64,000 bases of DNA from CAWGYT01 sp963826795 (GTDB lineage Bacteria; Planctomycetota; Planctomycetia; Pirellulales; Pirellulaceae). A program made the translations under genes and the position numbers. Positions 17,352 to 26,266 of this stretch are shown here, piece by piece. The notes beneath the pieces were generated by a model. That model was given only the letters and a program-made list of their open reading frames with translations. It had not been told where the DNA came from and did not search any database. The DNA lies in assembly GCA_963826795.1 (NCBI GenBank), contig CAWGYT010000010.1, positions 186,001-250,000 of the forward strand. Direction: 5' to 3'. How positions within the stretch are numbered: position 1 is the stretch's first letter; each line of letters opens with the position of its first letter.

Positions 17352-20300
17352 ATGCCTGCCTCGGAGAAAACCTGGCGCGACCAAAAGACCCTGCACGTCG
17401 TGTTTGGTTGTACGGGTTTGCTCATGCTTGTCGCCACTGTCTGGATGTTCGCCGCCGACCACTCGCGGCAGTGGAAAGGCTTTCAACGCACGATGCGCGA
17501 GGTCGATGTTCGACTCACGCAGTGGCGTTTGCGTGCAACCGAGACACAGGCGAATGCCACACAGCAGTCGGAGTACGAGAAGGATCTGAAAGCGGAACTG
17601 GCCAGCGTCCCGAACCCAGCGGTGCTGGACGGCTTCCTGGCCCGCTTGGACGACGTTGCGAAGGGCGAGGAGTTGCGCGAGACTTATGCGCAGCTTGCCG
17701 ATCCGGCGGCCGACGAAGAGACGCGGCGGCGATTGCGAAGTAAGCTGCAGAGCGAAATGGAACGCCTTCTTCGCCGGGCTCGCTTCGAAGAAGACAATCT
17801 GCTGAGCAAGCGCAAGTTCAAGGCAGCGGATTACGACGAGATGCGAGCGGTTTACGACCTCGGTATCCGGGACTCCAAGCCCCGGGAGGTGATGGACGAA
17901 TTGCAGCAGGCAGTCGATCAGGCGAGGACGGCGCGAGACGAGCTGACGCGGGAGTATCAGGCGGCTGCGGATTACCGGAAGCGACTCGAATCGGCCTATC
18001 GGGAGCTCACCGCTCGAACCGACGACATCCAAAAGCAACTCGCCGACCTGAAGACCGACTACACGCGGCTCTCGACCGCCTTGGAAGATCGGCAGGCGAC
18101 CTATTTCACGTCGACGCCACCCTTCCTCGGCAAGCGGTTGCTGGAGCTTCCGATTCTGGACGCCTTCAATTCGCCGCTGAAGGTCGACAATCTCTGGACT
18201 CAGAATCTGACGATCCCGAACGGCAGCTTTGGCTCGGTCCGCCGCTTCGATCGCTGCACGACGTGCCATCGGGCCATCGACCGCACCGCACCCGGATCAG
18301 CGGTCGATCCGCTCTACGAAACGGCCCATGTCGTTGAACTCGAGCTCATGACGCCCGACGAAGAACCCACGGTCGAAGATTCCAACGCCGGCGATTCGGC
18401 AGCACAGCCCAGCTTATTTTCCGTCTACGGGATCGATCTGGCCGGAGAGGGACTGATCGATCCGAATGACGTGACGATTCGCCAAGTCCTTCCTGAAAGC
18501 CTGGCCGCGCTGGCGCGCGCATCCTCGGGCGACCACCGTGACGGCTTGATGGTGGGCGACGTGATTGCTTACGTACGCAATGACAAGGTTCTGTCCGTCG
18601 GGGAAGCAACACGCTACCTGCTGAGGGACGTGGAGTGGGGCAAGCCCGTGAAAGTCACCGTCGTCCGCGGATTGCCTCAACCCTACAGCTCCCACCCGCG
18701 TCTGGATCTCTTCGTCGGTTCGCTCAGTCCGCACACGGTCGCCAAGTTTGGTTGCTCGGTCTGCCATGAAGGGCAGGGCAGCGCCACCGATTTTAGGTGG
18801 ACGTCACACACGCCGAATACGCCCGAGCAACAGGACGAGTGGGTGCGGAAATATGGATGGTTTAATAACCACCACTGGATTTACCCGATGACGCCCGCGC
18901 GTTTCTCGGAGAGCACCTGCCTCAAGTGCCACCACAACGTCTCGGAATTAGAGCTGGCAACGCAATTCGACGAGCCGCCCGCTCCCAAATTGGTCGCAGG
19001 ATATCACTTGATCCGCCAGTATGGCTGCTACGGATGTCACGAGATCAACGGCTACAAGACGGCAGACGAGCGAATCGGGCCCGACATGCGCCTCGAGCCA
19101 AACTACTCCGCGGCGGCGGCGCAACTGAAGATTGACCCCAACTACGAATCGCTGAATGCGGACCAGCATGCGTGGGTCGAACAACTGATCTTTCAGCCCG
19201 ATCGTGATCCGATTCGGCAACAGCTACTTGAGTTTCTGCGCGAGGATGCCCAGTCGGACACACCTCAGTTAACCAAGGATTCCCACGACTTGATTGGCGC
19301 CTTAGCCGATGTGGAGACACCGGGCACGGAACGAAAAGCGGGCCCTAGCTTGCGACACGTTGCCGAGAAAGTCGGCCCCACCTTCCTTTACGACTGGCTG
19401 CGTGACCCAACGCATTTCCGTCCCTCGACCCGCATGCCACGGTTCTTCGGACAGTGGGACCACCTGGACGACACCGAACGGTCAGTTTCGGAGCGGTACG
19501 AGCCGATTGAGATCTTGGGGATCGTGACTTACCTGACCAACAACAGCCAGCCCGGGGAACGCCTCGAGCCCGGCGACGGTGCCTTCAGCAACGACACGGC
19601 GGAGCAGATCGCGCGGGGCAAGTTGTTGTTTGAGACGCGAGGCTGTTTGGCGTGCCACCAGCACCAGGACTTTCCGCACGCCCGAGCCACGCAAGGCCCC
19701 GAGCTAACCAATCTGGGTGATAAATTCGCGTTGGACGACACTCCGGATGCCAGAAGCTGGCTCTACAGCTGGCTGAAGAACCCGATGCTGTATCACCCTC
19801 GAACCAAAATGCCGAATTTGTACCTCGAGCCGATCACGTCGGCCGACGGCACGATGACCGATCCCGCCGCCGACATCGCCCTGTACCTGCTCGAGAGCTC
19901 GAACCAATGGAAGCCGCTCGAAGATACGGCGGATCGCTTGACTCCGAATCAGGCCAACCTGGACGCGTTGGTCCTGGAACACCTGAAGTCTCGGATGTAT
20001 GCCCAAGACGCCGAAGAGGCCATGCAAAGCGGGCAGATGCCATCCGCCCTGGCAGCCAGCTTGGGCGGAGCCGAAGGAATGCTGGCCGGTGAAATGACCG
20101 AAGAGAAAAAGCTGCTCTACATCGGCCAAAGGACCATTTCGAAATACGGTTGCTACGCCTGTCACGACATCCCGGGCTTCGAAAAGGCGAAGCCCATCGG
20201 CACTGCTTTGGCCGACTGGGGCCGCAAGGATCCCTCGAAACTTGCGTTCGAACACATCGCGGAATACTTGACCCACGGTCATGGACACGGTCCCGGAAAT

Positions 20301-21947
20301 GGAAACGGAAACAGTCACGGGGCGTCAGAGACAAACCAAGACCACCATCGTTCCTCACCTGCCGAGGTTGCTTCTCCGATGGCAATGGCGACGGCCAGTC
20401 CCCAAGACGCGGGCATCGCCACCGAAATCGACGAACGATTCTATCGCGACCGCCTGATGGAACACGACCGCACCGGCTTTATCTGGCAGAAGCTGAAGGA
20501 GCCTCGAAGCTATGATTACGGCAAAGCGCGGAACAAGGATTCGTTCAACGACCGCCTGCGAATGCCGCATTTCCCCTTGAACGACGTGGAACGAGAGGCG
20601 GTGGTCACGTTCGTGCTGGGTTTGGTGGCGGAACCGCCCGCCTATGAATTTGTCTACCATCCCGACGAGCGAAAAGCCGCGTTGATTGCCGGCCACCAGG
20701 CGTTGCAGAAATTCAACTGCGTCGGCTGCCACATCGTCAACGCCGAGAAGTGGACACTCGAAATTCCGAAGGGCTATTTCGAACCCCAGCCCTCGAATCC
20801 GTCACAGACGTTCCCTTTCATGCCGCATCAGTTCACCACCGACGAAATCGTCGCATCGGAGAAACCGGATCCCTTGCGAGGAACCGTCAGTGTCACCCTC
20901 CACGGGATGCCCGAAATCAGCAGCGAATCGGGGACGCCGCGGATCTTGGACGAGGAGGGAGACCCCATCGAAGAGGATCTGACTTACGATCCCGCGACGC
21001 TGATCTATCCCTTCGAAATTTGGCAGCCCGCGTTGATCGATGGAAACCCGTATCAGGTTGGTGTGACCCCGCTGGAGATCGAGGCAACTTGGATCAAGCA
21101 GCGATCGGCGACCTTCGGTGGCGACCTGACCCACTGGTTGCTGCCACGAGCCGTCGAGCTGGAAAAGCAAGCCAATCCGCAGGCCGACGGCAAGCAGGCC
21201 TACGGCTGGTTGCCCCCTCCGCTGGTGAATGAAGGTGAGAAGGTCCAAACGGAATGGCTGTACGGCTTCTTGCTGGAGCCTTTCCCAATTCGGCCCGCGG
21301 TCCTGATGCGGATGCCCAAATTCAACCTCGCTCCCCATGAGGCGACGGCGCTGGTGAACTACTTCGCTGCGAAGGAGAACGTCGATTATCCGTACGAGTT
21401 CTCGGCGGCAATGCAGAACGACCGGCTGGACGCGGAAGATGCGTCATACGAAGCTGCGCTGCAGGAAGTGCCCAAGGACGAGCGTCCTGCGGGCGAAACG
21501 CGATTCGACCATGTGATGAATATCGTGACCAGCAACGACTACTGCGTGCAATGTCACATGGTGGCAGACTTTGTTCCGAAGACGAGCGCTCGCGCGATGG
21601 CTCCGGACCTGTCAGTGGTCAACACGCGGCTTCGCCCGAACTATTTAAAACGTTGGCTTGCCAACCCCAAACAGTTGCTGCCCTACACCCCCATGCCCGT
21701 CAATGTCAAGTACGATGCGGATGCTCCGCAGCTCGGCGGCGTCGCGCAGTCGCTCTACCACGGCTCGAGCCTCGAGCAACTCGATGGCCTGGTCGAACTG
21801 CTCATGAACTATCCGCGCTATGCCAAGAGTCGAGCGGAAGTTTCCAGCTTGGTGAAGACCGGACCGGCGGCAGGGGCTACCGACACAGAGGGGTCCGACA
21901 CAGAGGGGTCCGACACAGGGGGAGTGTCCGCGGAAGCGGGGAATTGA
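17352..21947 (+). CDS. Giant octahaem cytochrome c subunit with coiled coil and PDZ-like domain
   Basis: 1531 aa. A membrane anchor (~20-38, FGCTGLLMLVATVWMFA) is followed by a charged coiled-coil region (~50-255). Eight CxxCH haem sites start at Cys302, 468, 523, 559, 765, 934, 1123 and 1398, so it is a large multihaem electron carrier facing the periplasm/paryphoplasm. Between the first two haems, ~354-455, is a PDZ-like segment (GLMVGDVIAYVRNDKVLSVGEATRYLL). A His/Gly/Asn linker lies near 975-995 and the C-terminus has a 5-residue repeat (DTEGS). Coming right after cytochrome b and the PetD-like gene, it likely replaces cytochrome c1/f. GGAG precedes the ATG. Confidence 0.9.
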   Translation: MPASEKTWRDQKTLHVVFGCTGLLMLVATVWMFAADHSRQWKGFQRTMREVDVRLTQWRLRATETQANATQQSEYEKDLKAELASVPNPAVLDGFLARLDDVAKGEELRETYAQLADPAADEETRRRLRSKLQSEMERLLRRARFEEDNLLSKRKFKAADYDEMRAVYDLGIRDSKPREVMDELQQAVDQARTARDELTREYQAAADYRKRLESAYRELTARTDDIQKQLADLKTDYTRLSTALEDRQATYFTSTPPFLGKRLLELPILDAFNSPLKVDNLWTQNLTIPNGSFGSVRRFDRCTTCHRAIDRTAPGSAVDPLYETAHVVELELMTPDEEPTVEDSNAGDSAAQPSLFSVYGIDLAGEGLIDPNDVTIRQVLPESLAALARASSGDHRDGLMVGDVIAYVRNDKVLSVGEATRYLLRDVEWGKPVKVTVVRGLPQPYSSHPRLDLFVGSLSPHTVAKFGCSVCHEGQGSATDFRWTSHTPNTPEQQDEWVRKYGWFNNHHWIYPMTPARFSESTCLKCHHNVSELELATQFDEPPAPKLVAGYHLIRQYGCYGCHEINGYKTADERIGPDMRLEPNYSAAAAQLKIDPNYESLNADQHAWVEQLIFQPDRDPIRQQLLEFLREDAQSDTPQLTKDSHDLIGALADVETPGTERKAGPSLRHVAEKVGPTFLYDWLRDPTHFRPSTRMPRFFGQWDHLDDTERSVSERYEPIEILGIVTYLTNNSQPGERLEPGDGAFSNDTAEQIARGKLLFETRGCLACHQHQDFPHARATQGPELTNLGDKFALDDTPDARSWLYSWLKNPMLYHPRTKMPNLYLEPITSADGTMTDPAADIALYLLESSNQWKPLEDTADRLTPNQANLDALVLEHLKSRMYAQDAEEAMQSGQMPSALAASLGGAEGMLAGEMTEEKKLLYIGQRTISKYGCYACHDIPGFEKAKPIGTALADWGRKDPSKLAFEHIAEYLTHGHGHGPGNGNGNSHGASETNQDHHRSSPAEVASPMAMATASPQDAGIATEIDERFYRDRLMEHDRTGFIWQKLKEPRSYDYGKARNKDSFNDRLRMPHFPLNDVEREAVVTFVLGLVAEPPAYEFVYHPDERKAALIAGHQALQKFNCVGCHIVNAEKWTLEIPKGYFEPQPSNPSQTFPFMPHQFTTDEIVASEKPDPLRGTVSVTLHGMPEISSESGTPRILDEEGDPIEEDLTYDPATLIYPFEIWQPALIDGNPYQVGVTPLEIEATWIKQRSATFGGDLTHWLLPRAVELEKQANPQADGKQAYGWLPPPLVNEGEKVQTEWLYGFLLEPFPIRPAVLMRMPKFNLAPHEATALVNYFAAKENVDYPYEFSAAMQNDRLDAEDASYEAALQEVPKDERPAGETRFDHVMNIVTSNDYCVQCHMVADFVPKTSARAMAPDLSVVNTRLRPNYLKRWLANPKQLLPYTPMPVNVKYDADAPQLGGVAQSLYHGSSLEQLDGLVELLMNYPRYAKSRAEVSSLVKTGPAAGATDTEGSDTEGSDTGGVSAEAGN

Positions 21948-22051
21948 TCCGTGAGCCAGAGCCGTACATCGAGCGGCAGTCGCGAGCCGGTCGGGCGTCG
22001 CGCCGCGCCGCCTGCGACATTTTGTCACCCCTAAAGAAAGGAGCGCCCCAC

Positions 22052-22252
22052 GTGTTACGACAACGCCTCACCGCGTATACTGTTTTGGGACTGGCAGGCA
22101 CCTGTCTTCTCGCGGTCGGCTGCGGAAAAGGCGACAACGCGGCACCCGCAATTCAGGCCGAAGGCGATTCCAACCCGGAAGTTCCCACGGTCACTCTGCC
22201 AGAAGATGAACCGGACGCGGGCGATCCGACCAGCGACGGTCCGTCTGAATAA
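22052..22252 (+). CDS. Small lipoprotein, function unknown
   Basis: 66 aa from GTG 22052, preceded by a strong AAAGGAG. An N-terminal hydrophobic leader ends in LLAVGC, a good lipobox (Cys at ~24), followed by a short acidic, Pro-rich tail (PEVPTVTLPEDEPDAGDP). There is no known domain. Its place between the multihaem cytochrome and the cupredoxin genes suggests a small accessory subunit of the respiratory complex. Confidence 0.65.
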   Translation: MLRQRLTAYTVLGLAGTCLLAVGCGKGDNAAPAIQAEGDSNPEVPTVTLPEDEPDAGDPTSDGPSE

Positions 22253-22281
22253 GCACCCTGCACTTCGAGGAGGATTTCTGG

Positions 22282-23067
22282 ATGATTTTGAAATCGAGTT
22301 GCGCCGCGTTGATGGTCGCGATGTTTCTGCTTTCGAGCTCGGCTCATGCGGATTGGGGAAATCTCACCGGGCAATTTATCTACGACGGTGCGCCGCCTTC
22401 GCCCGCCCCAATTGTGGTCACAAAAGACCAGGCCGTTTGCGGCAAACACGATCTAGTGGACGAGGGTGTTGTTGTTAATCCAGAAAACAAAGGAGTGGGG
22501 GGAATCGTCCTTTACCTGTATGTGGGCCGCGGTTCGAAGGAACCGAAGGCTCATCCGTCCTATGCCGATACGGCCGAAGCCGAAGTTCACTTCGACAACT
22601 TGAATTGCCGTTATGAGCCGCATGTCCAACTGCTGCGAACGAGTCAGACCTTGGTCATCGGCAACAAAGATCCGATCGGCCACAACACGAAGGTGGACGC
22701 TCTGGCCAACGTGCCCATCAATCCGATCATTCCGGCGGGCGGCGAAATCAAACAGAAATTCCCCAAGGAAGAGCGCCTCCCGACCAAAGTCAGCTGCTCG
22801 ATTCACCCTTGGATGAATGCGATTTTGGTGATTAAGGACACGCCTTACATGGCGGTGACCGATGCGGACGGAAAATTCACGATCGCGAATCTTCCCGAGG
22901 GCGAATTCGAGTTCCAAGCCTGGCATGAAAAGGCCGGCTACATTCAGGCGGTAGAGCTGGGCGGAAAGAAGACGAAGTGGAGCAAGGGTCGATTCGAGCA
23001 AAAGATCAAGGCCGGCGAAAACGATCTCGGCCAGATCAAGCTTGCCCCCGCGGTCTTCTCCAAGTAG
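22282..23067 (+). CDS. Exported cupredoxin-like (putative type 1 copper) protein
   Basis: 261 aa with a signal peptide (LMVAMFLLSSSAHA) and a beta-sandwich body. A type 1 copper ligand set can be read: H134 (GHNT) and C172-x2-H175-x2-M178 in CSIHPWM, as in plastocyanin-like proteins but with a shorter Cys-Met loop. A C-terminal carboxypeptidase-regulatory-like stretch (TDADGKFTIANLPEGEFEFQAWHEKAG) follows. It may be a mobile or docked copper electron carrier between the bc complex and the oxidase, or a copper chaperone for it. Good AGGAGG ribosome site. It is paralogous to the next gene. Confidence 0.8.
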   Translation: MILKSSCAALMVAMFLLSSSAHADWGNLTGQFIYDGAPPSPAPIVVTKDQAVCGKHDLVDEGVVVNPENKGVGGIVLYLYVGRGSKEPKAHPSYADTAEAEVHFDNLNCRYEPHVQLLRTSQTLVIGNKDPIGHNTKVDALANVPINPIIPAGGEIKQKFPKEERLPTKVSCSIHPWMNAILVIKDTPYMAVTDADGKFTIANLPEGEFEFQAWHEKAGYIQAVELGGKKTKWSKGRFEQKIKAGENDLGQIKLAPAVFSK

Positions 23068-23110
23068 CGAGCGGGATTGGTTCGGTTTCTTGAATTGTGG
23101 GGCTCAGTCC

Positions 23111-24001
23111 ATGCGTCGACGTCGCGTCCTTGTCCAACTTGTTCTGCTGCTGATCACAGTCGCGGCTCTGCCCGGTTGCGGCCGCCGTTCAATGTCCGAG
23201 CTGCGGCCCGACTTGGAGGCGGTCGAGCGAATTCGCCAGGGGCTGAAGTCAGCCGACGCCGGCGACGAAGCGGCGGCGGGAGCGAGCGGAAGCGAGCCAA
23301 CGGGTTTCGCAACGCTCCGAGGCCGTTTTGTTTTGGAGGGCGATGCCCCGCCGCCTCAACCACTTCAAATCACGAAAGATGTGTCGATTTGTGCCCCCGG
23401 CGGCAAGCAGGTCTTCGGGCAACAACTGGTCGTTGATCCCGCGTCTCGCGGAATCGCGAACGTCGTAATTTACGCCGAGAAAGTCCCGCCCGAATGGGTC
23501 CACGCCGATGCGCGACCCGGCAAGGATGATGAGGTCCTTTTCGACCAGAAAGAATGCGTTTTTCTGACTCACGTGGTCGCAATCCAGACCTCCCAAAAAC
23601 TACGAGTTCTCAACAGTGATCCCGTCGGCCACAATCTCGCCGTGGCCTCGTTCAATCAAACCATTCCGGCTGGCGGCTACGCGATTTACGAGCCTTTAAA
23701 GGAACAAAGGTCGCCGGTCGAGATGAGCTGCTCGGTGCATCCCTGGATGAAGGCTTGGCTGCTCAATCGCGACAACTCGTATTTCGCGGTCTCTGGCCCC
23801 GATGGCTCATTCGAAATCCCCAATCTTCCAGCTGGGGTCGAGCTGGAATTGAGGGTTTGGCAAGAAAAGATCAATGCGGTGAGCGACGTGACTCTCAATG
23901 GGTCGCCGACAACTTGGTCGAAGGGCAAAGCAACGGTGACGCTCCCGGCAGACAGTGACGTCGAGTGGAACGTGACACTCGACGCGTCGTTATTTCAATA
24001 G
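23111..24001 (+). CDS. Cupredoxin-like lipoprotein, paralogue of the upstream gene
   Basis: 296 aa from ATG 23111 (GGGG 8 nt upstream); the frame is open from 23042 but that start overlaps the previous gene. It has a lipoprotein leader ending LPGC, then a body with the same plan as its neighbour: VLEGDAPPPQPLQITKD, GHNLAV (H174) and CSVHPWMKAW (C207, H210, M213), then a DGSFEIPNLPAG segment. All four presumed type 1 copper ligands are kept. The duplication plus a switch to lipid anchoring suggests one soluble and one membrane-bound copper protein in the same electron chain. Confidence 0.8.
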   Translation: MRRRRVLVQLVLLLITVAALPGCGRRSMSELRPDLEAVERIRQGLKSADAGDEAAAGASGSEPTGFATLRGRFVLEGDAPPPQPLQITKDVSICAPGGKQVFGQQLVVDPASRGIANVVIYAEKVPPEWVHADARPGKDDEVLFDQKECVFLTHVVAIQTSQKLRVLNSDPVGHNLAVASFNQTIPAGGYAIYEPLKEQRSPVEMSCSVHPWMKAWLLNRDNSYFAVSGPDGSFEIPNLPAGVELELRVWQEKINAVSDVTLNGSPTTWSKGKATVTLPADSDVEWNVTLDASLFQ

Positions 24002-24122
24002 CCGGCGATCCGGCCGACCTTTGGCCGCAGCGCAACTCGCCCGCCTCACGAGTCACTTTCCTGACGAACGACTCTCCCGAAAATCTGTCTCACAAACCCC
24101 GATGCGAAACAAGGTTGACCCG

Positions 24123-25394
24123 ATGACGCGACCGGTTGATATCTTCCGAAACGACTGGGGATGGCTCGCCCCCGCCCTTTTCGCCGTCAGCTTGATCACG
24201 TTGACCGGATGTGGGGAACCAAAAGCGCAATTCGCGACCAACCTGATCTACCTGCGGATGCAGGAAGACCAAACCAGTTCGGTTTATGCTCCGGAGCAGA
24301 AGCAAGACATCGTGAACGCCGTTTACTCCCTGTTCGGTTCGCCCGATCAGCCCCACCTGGTCGAGACCGAAAATACCAAACAGGTACTCGAGATCGAGCG
24401 GATTCAAGCAGCTGCCGGGCCCGTGCACAGCGATCGCTACGGCGACGGAGCGGGACTGTATCGGCAACACTGCGTTCATTGCCACGGTATTACGGGAAAC
24501 GGCCGAGGCCCGACGGCGCGGTTCTTGAACCCGTATCCGCGGGACTTCACCAAGGGAACGTTCAAGTTCAAATCAACGCCAATCGGCTACAAGCCAACCC
24601 ATGACGACCTCCGCCGAATCTTACTCAACGGAATCGCAGGCACCGCGATGCCCTCGTTTGCCCTGCTTTCGGAGGGCGAGGTTGAGTCACTGGTGCAATA
24701 CGTAAAGTATTTGGCGATCCGTGGTGAAACCGAGCGGCGACTGATTGAAATCAACCCCGACTTCTTCGATAGCGAGTCCCCCGAGAAGAATGAGGAGCTT
24801 CGGCAGGAATTCGAAAGTCGTGAGGTACTCGTCGACGAAGTGCTCTCCGACGTCGTGGCCAGCTGGGTCGACGCGGAAGAGAACGTCACCGAGGTGCCTG
24901 AACGACCGGCCGAATACAATCGGGACAGCGAGGAGTTTGATCCCGAAGCGCTGGCGGAATCGGTCGAACGCGGCCGAGCACTCTACTATACCAGCGTCGC
25001 CAATTGCTATAGCTGTCACGGGCCCGTGCAGTTGGGTGACGGCCAAGTGACCGATTACGATCAATGGACCAAGGAGTTCTTCGATTGGACCAAGAAGAAC
25101 GACGAGAATTATGCGGCCAAAATGAATGAATACCTCGATCTGGGCGGCCTACCCCCACGCAACATCCTGCCACGAAATTTGCGAGGCGGCATTTATCGGG
25201 GCGGTCGGCGTCCGATCGATATTTTTTGGCGAGTTCATAATGGAATCGATGGATCGCCCATGCCTGCAGCAAACAAGGCGGCCCTGGACAACGACAAGAT
25301 CTGGGACCTCGTCAATTACGTGCTGGCACTGCCTTATGAGCCGGTAAGCCACCCTGGGGTGAGCTACGTCACGAATGAGCGCCAAGTCAATTAA
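24123..25394 (+). CDS. Dihaem cytochrome c lipoprotein
   Basis: 423 aa from ATG 24123 (AAGG 8 nt upstream; an upstream extension to 24021 is unlikely). A lipobox ends LITLTGC. Two cytochrome c domains have haem sites CVHCH (Cys117) and CYSCH (Cys295). The first has distal-Met candidates in GTAMPSFALL; the second ends HNGIDGSPMPAANKAALDNDKIWDLVNYVL, the usual Met region. An acidic linker (~210-280) joins them. It sits immediately before oxidase subunit II and probably delivers electrons to its CuA centre. Confidence 0.9.
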   Translation: MTRPVDIFRNDWGWLAPALFAVSLITLTGCGEPKAQFATNLIYLRMQEDQTSSVYAPEQKQDIVNAVYSLFGSPDQPHLVETENTKQVLEIERIQAAAGPVHSDRYGDGAGLYRQHCVHCHGITGNGRGPTARFLNPYPRDFTKGTFKFKSTPIGYKPTHDDLRRILLNGIAGTAMPSFALLSEGEVESLVQYVKYLAIRGETERRLIEINPDFFDSESPEKNEELRQEFESREVLVDEVLSDVVASWVDAEENVTEVPERPAEYNRDSEEFDPEALAESVERGRALYYTSVANCYSCHGPVQLGDGQVTDYDQWTKEFFDWTKKNDENYAAKMNEYLDLGGLPPRNILPRNLRGGIYRGGRRPIDIFWRVHNGIDGSPMPAANKAALDNDKIWDLVNYVLALPYEPVSHPGVSYVTNERQVN

Positions 25395-25453
25395 CGTCAG
25401 ACGTTGAGCGGTTCGAGCTTTGGCGGAACCCCAAGTTGAAGGAGACATGCACT

Positions 25454-26263
25454 GTGGGTCGGTTTTGGAGCCTGCTGTTTCTGTTGGTGCCCGTCCTGGG
25501 AGTTGCCGTGTTCGTCAGCGCGATGGCCACCGACGCTGGTCCTCTGGTTGGCTATTGGTTTCCCGAGGACATCTCCGATCACGGGTACATTATCGACAAT
25601 CTGTTTAATACGATCATGTACTTGACCGGCTTCATCTTTGTGGCGACCGGACTGGCCATGTTCTGGTTCTTGTGGAAGTACGATGCGGCCAAGGCAACCG
25701 AGCCGGTGAAATACACGCACGGCAGCCACACTTTGGAGGTGGTCTGGTCGATTTTGCCAGCGGCCACGCTGCTATTTATTGCGATCTACCAGATGAACGC
25801 TTGGGCCGACGTGAAGCTGCTGCGGCCCACCGATGAAAACGGTGTTCCTCTGCCGCCCCTGGCGGAAGTGACGGGTCGGCAATTCGAATGGCGGATTCGC
25901 TACGCCGGTCCGGACCAGGTGATTGGCACGGAAGATGACATTCACACGGTCAACGAACTGCACCTGCCGGCCCAGGAAGAGGCGGTCTTGCAGATCAAGA
26001 GCATGGATGTGTTGCACAGTTTTTTTCTGCCCAACGTCCGGATCAAGCAGGATGTAGTACCCGGAATGAAGCAATATGTCTGGTTCCGACCCATTAAGAC
26101 CGGACAGTTCGATATTGTGTGCGCCGAGCTTTGTGGCTGGGGCCACTACAAGATGAAAGGACGGCTGACCGTCGAACCCCGTGGGGATTTCGAACGCTGG
26201 CTGAGCAAGACGCGTCTAGAGCAAGAAACCGATTCGTTCGCGCTAAGCGATGGAGATGAATAA
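25454..26263 (+). CDS. ctaC: Cytochrome c oxidase subunit II
   Basis: 269 aa from GTG 25454, chosen because AAGGAG lies 9 nt upstream; an earlier TTG in frame lies within this site. It has an N-terminal hydrophobic segment and two membrane helices, then the cupredoxin domain with the CuA ligands: HSFFLPNVR and CAELCGWGHYKM (two Cys, His and Met). The second helix is preceded by THGSHTLEVVWSILP, typical of the family. No fused cytochrome c domain; that role is covered by the separate upstream dihaem protein. Subunit I starts 3 nt after its stop. Confidence 0.96.
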   Translation: MGRFWSLLFLLVPVLGVAVFVSAMATDAGPLVGYWFPEDISDHGYIIDNLFNTIMYLTGFIFVATGLAMFWFLWKYDAAKATEPVKYTHGSHTLEVVWSILPAATLLFIAIYQMNAWADVKLLRPTDENGVPLPPLAEVTGRQFEWRIRYAGPDQVIGTEDDIHTVNELHLPAQEEAVLQIKSMDVLHSFFLPNVRIKQDVVPGMKQYVWFRPIKTGQFDIVCAELCGWGHYKMKGRLTVEPRGDFERWLSKTRLEQETDSFALSDGDE

Positions 26264-26266
26264 GGC

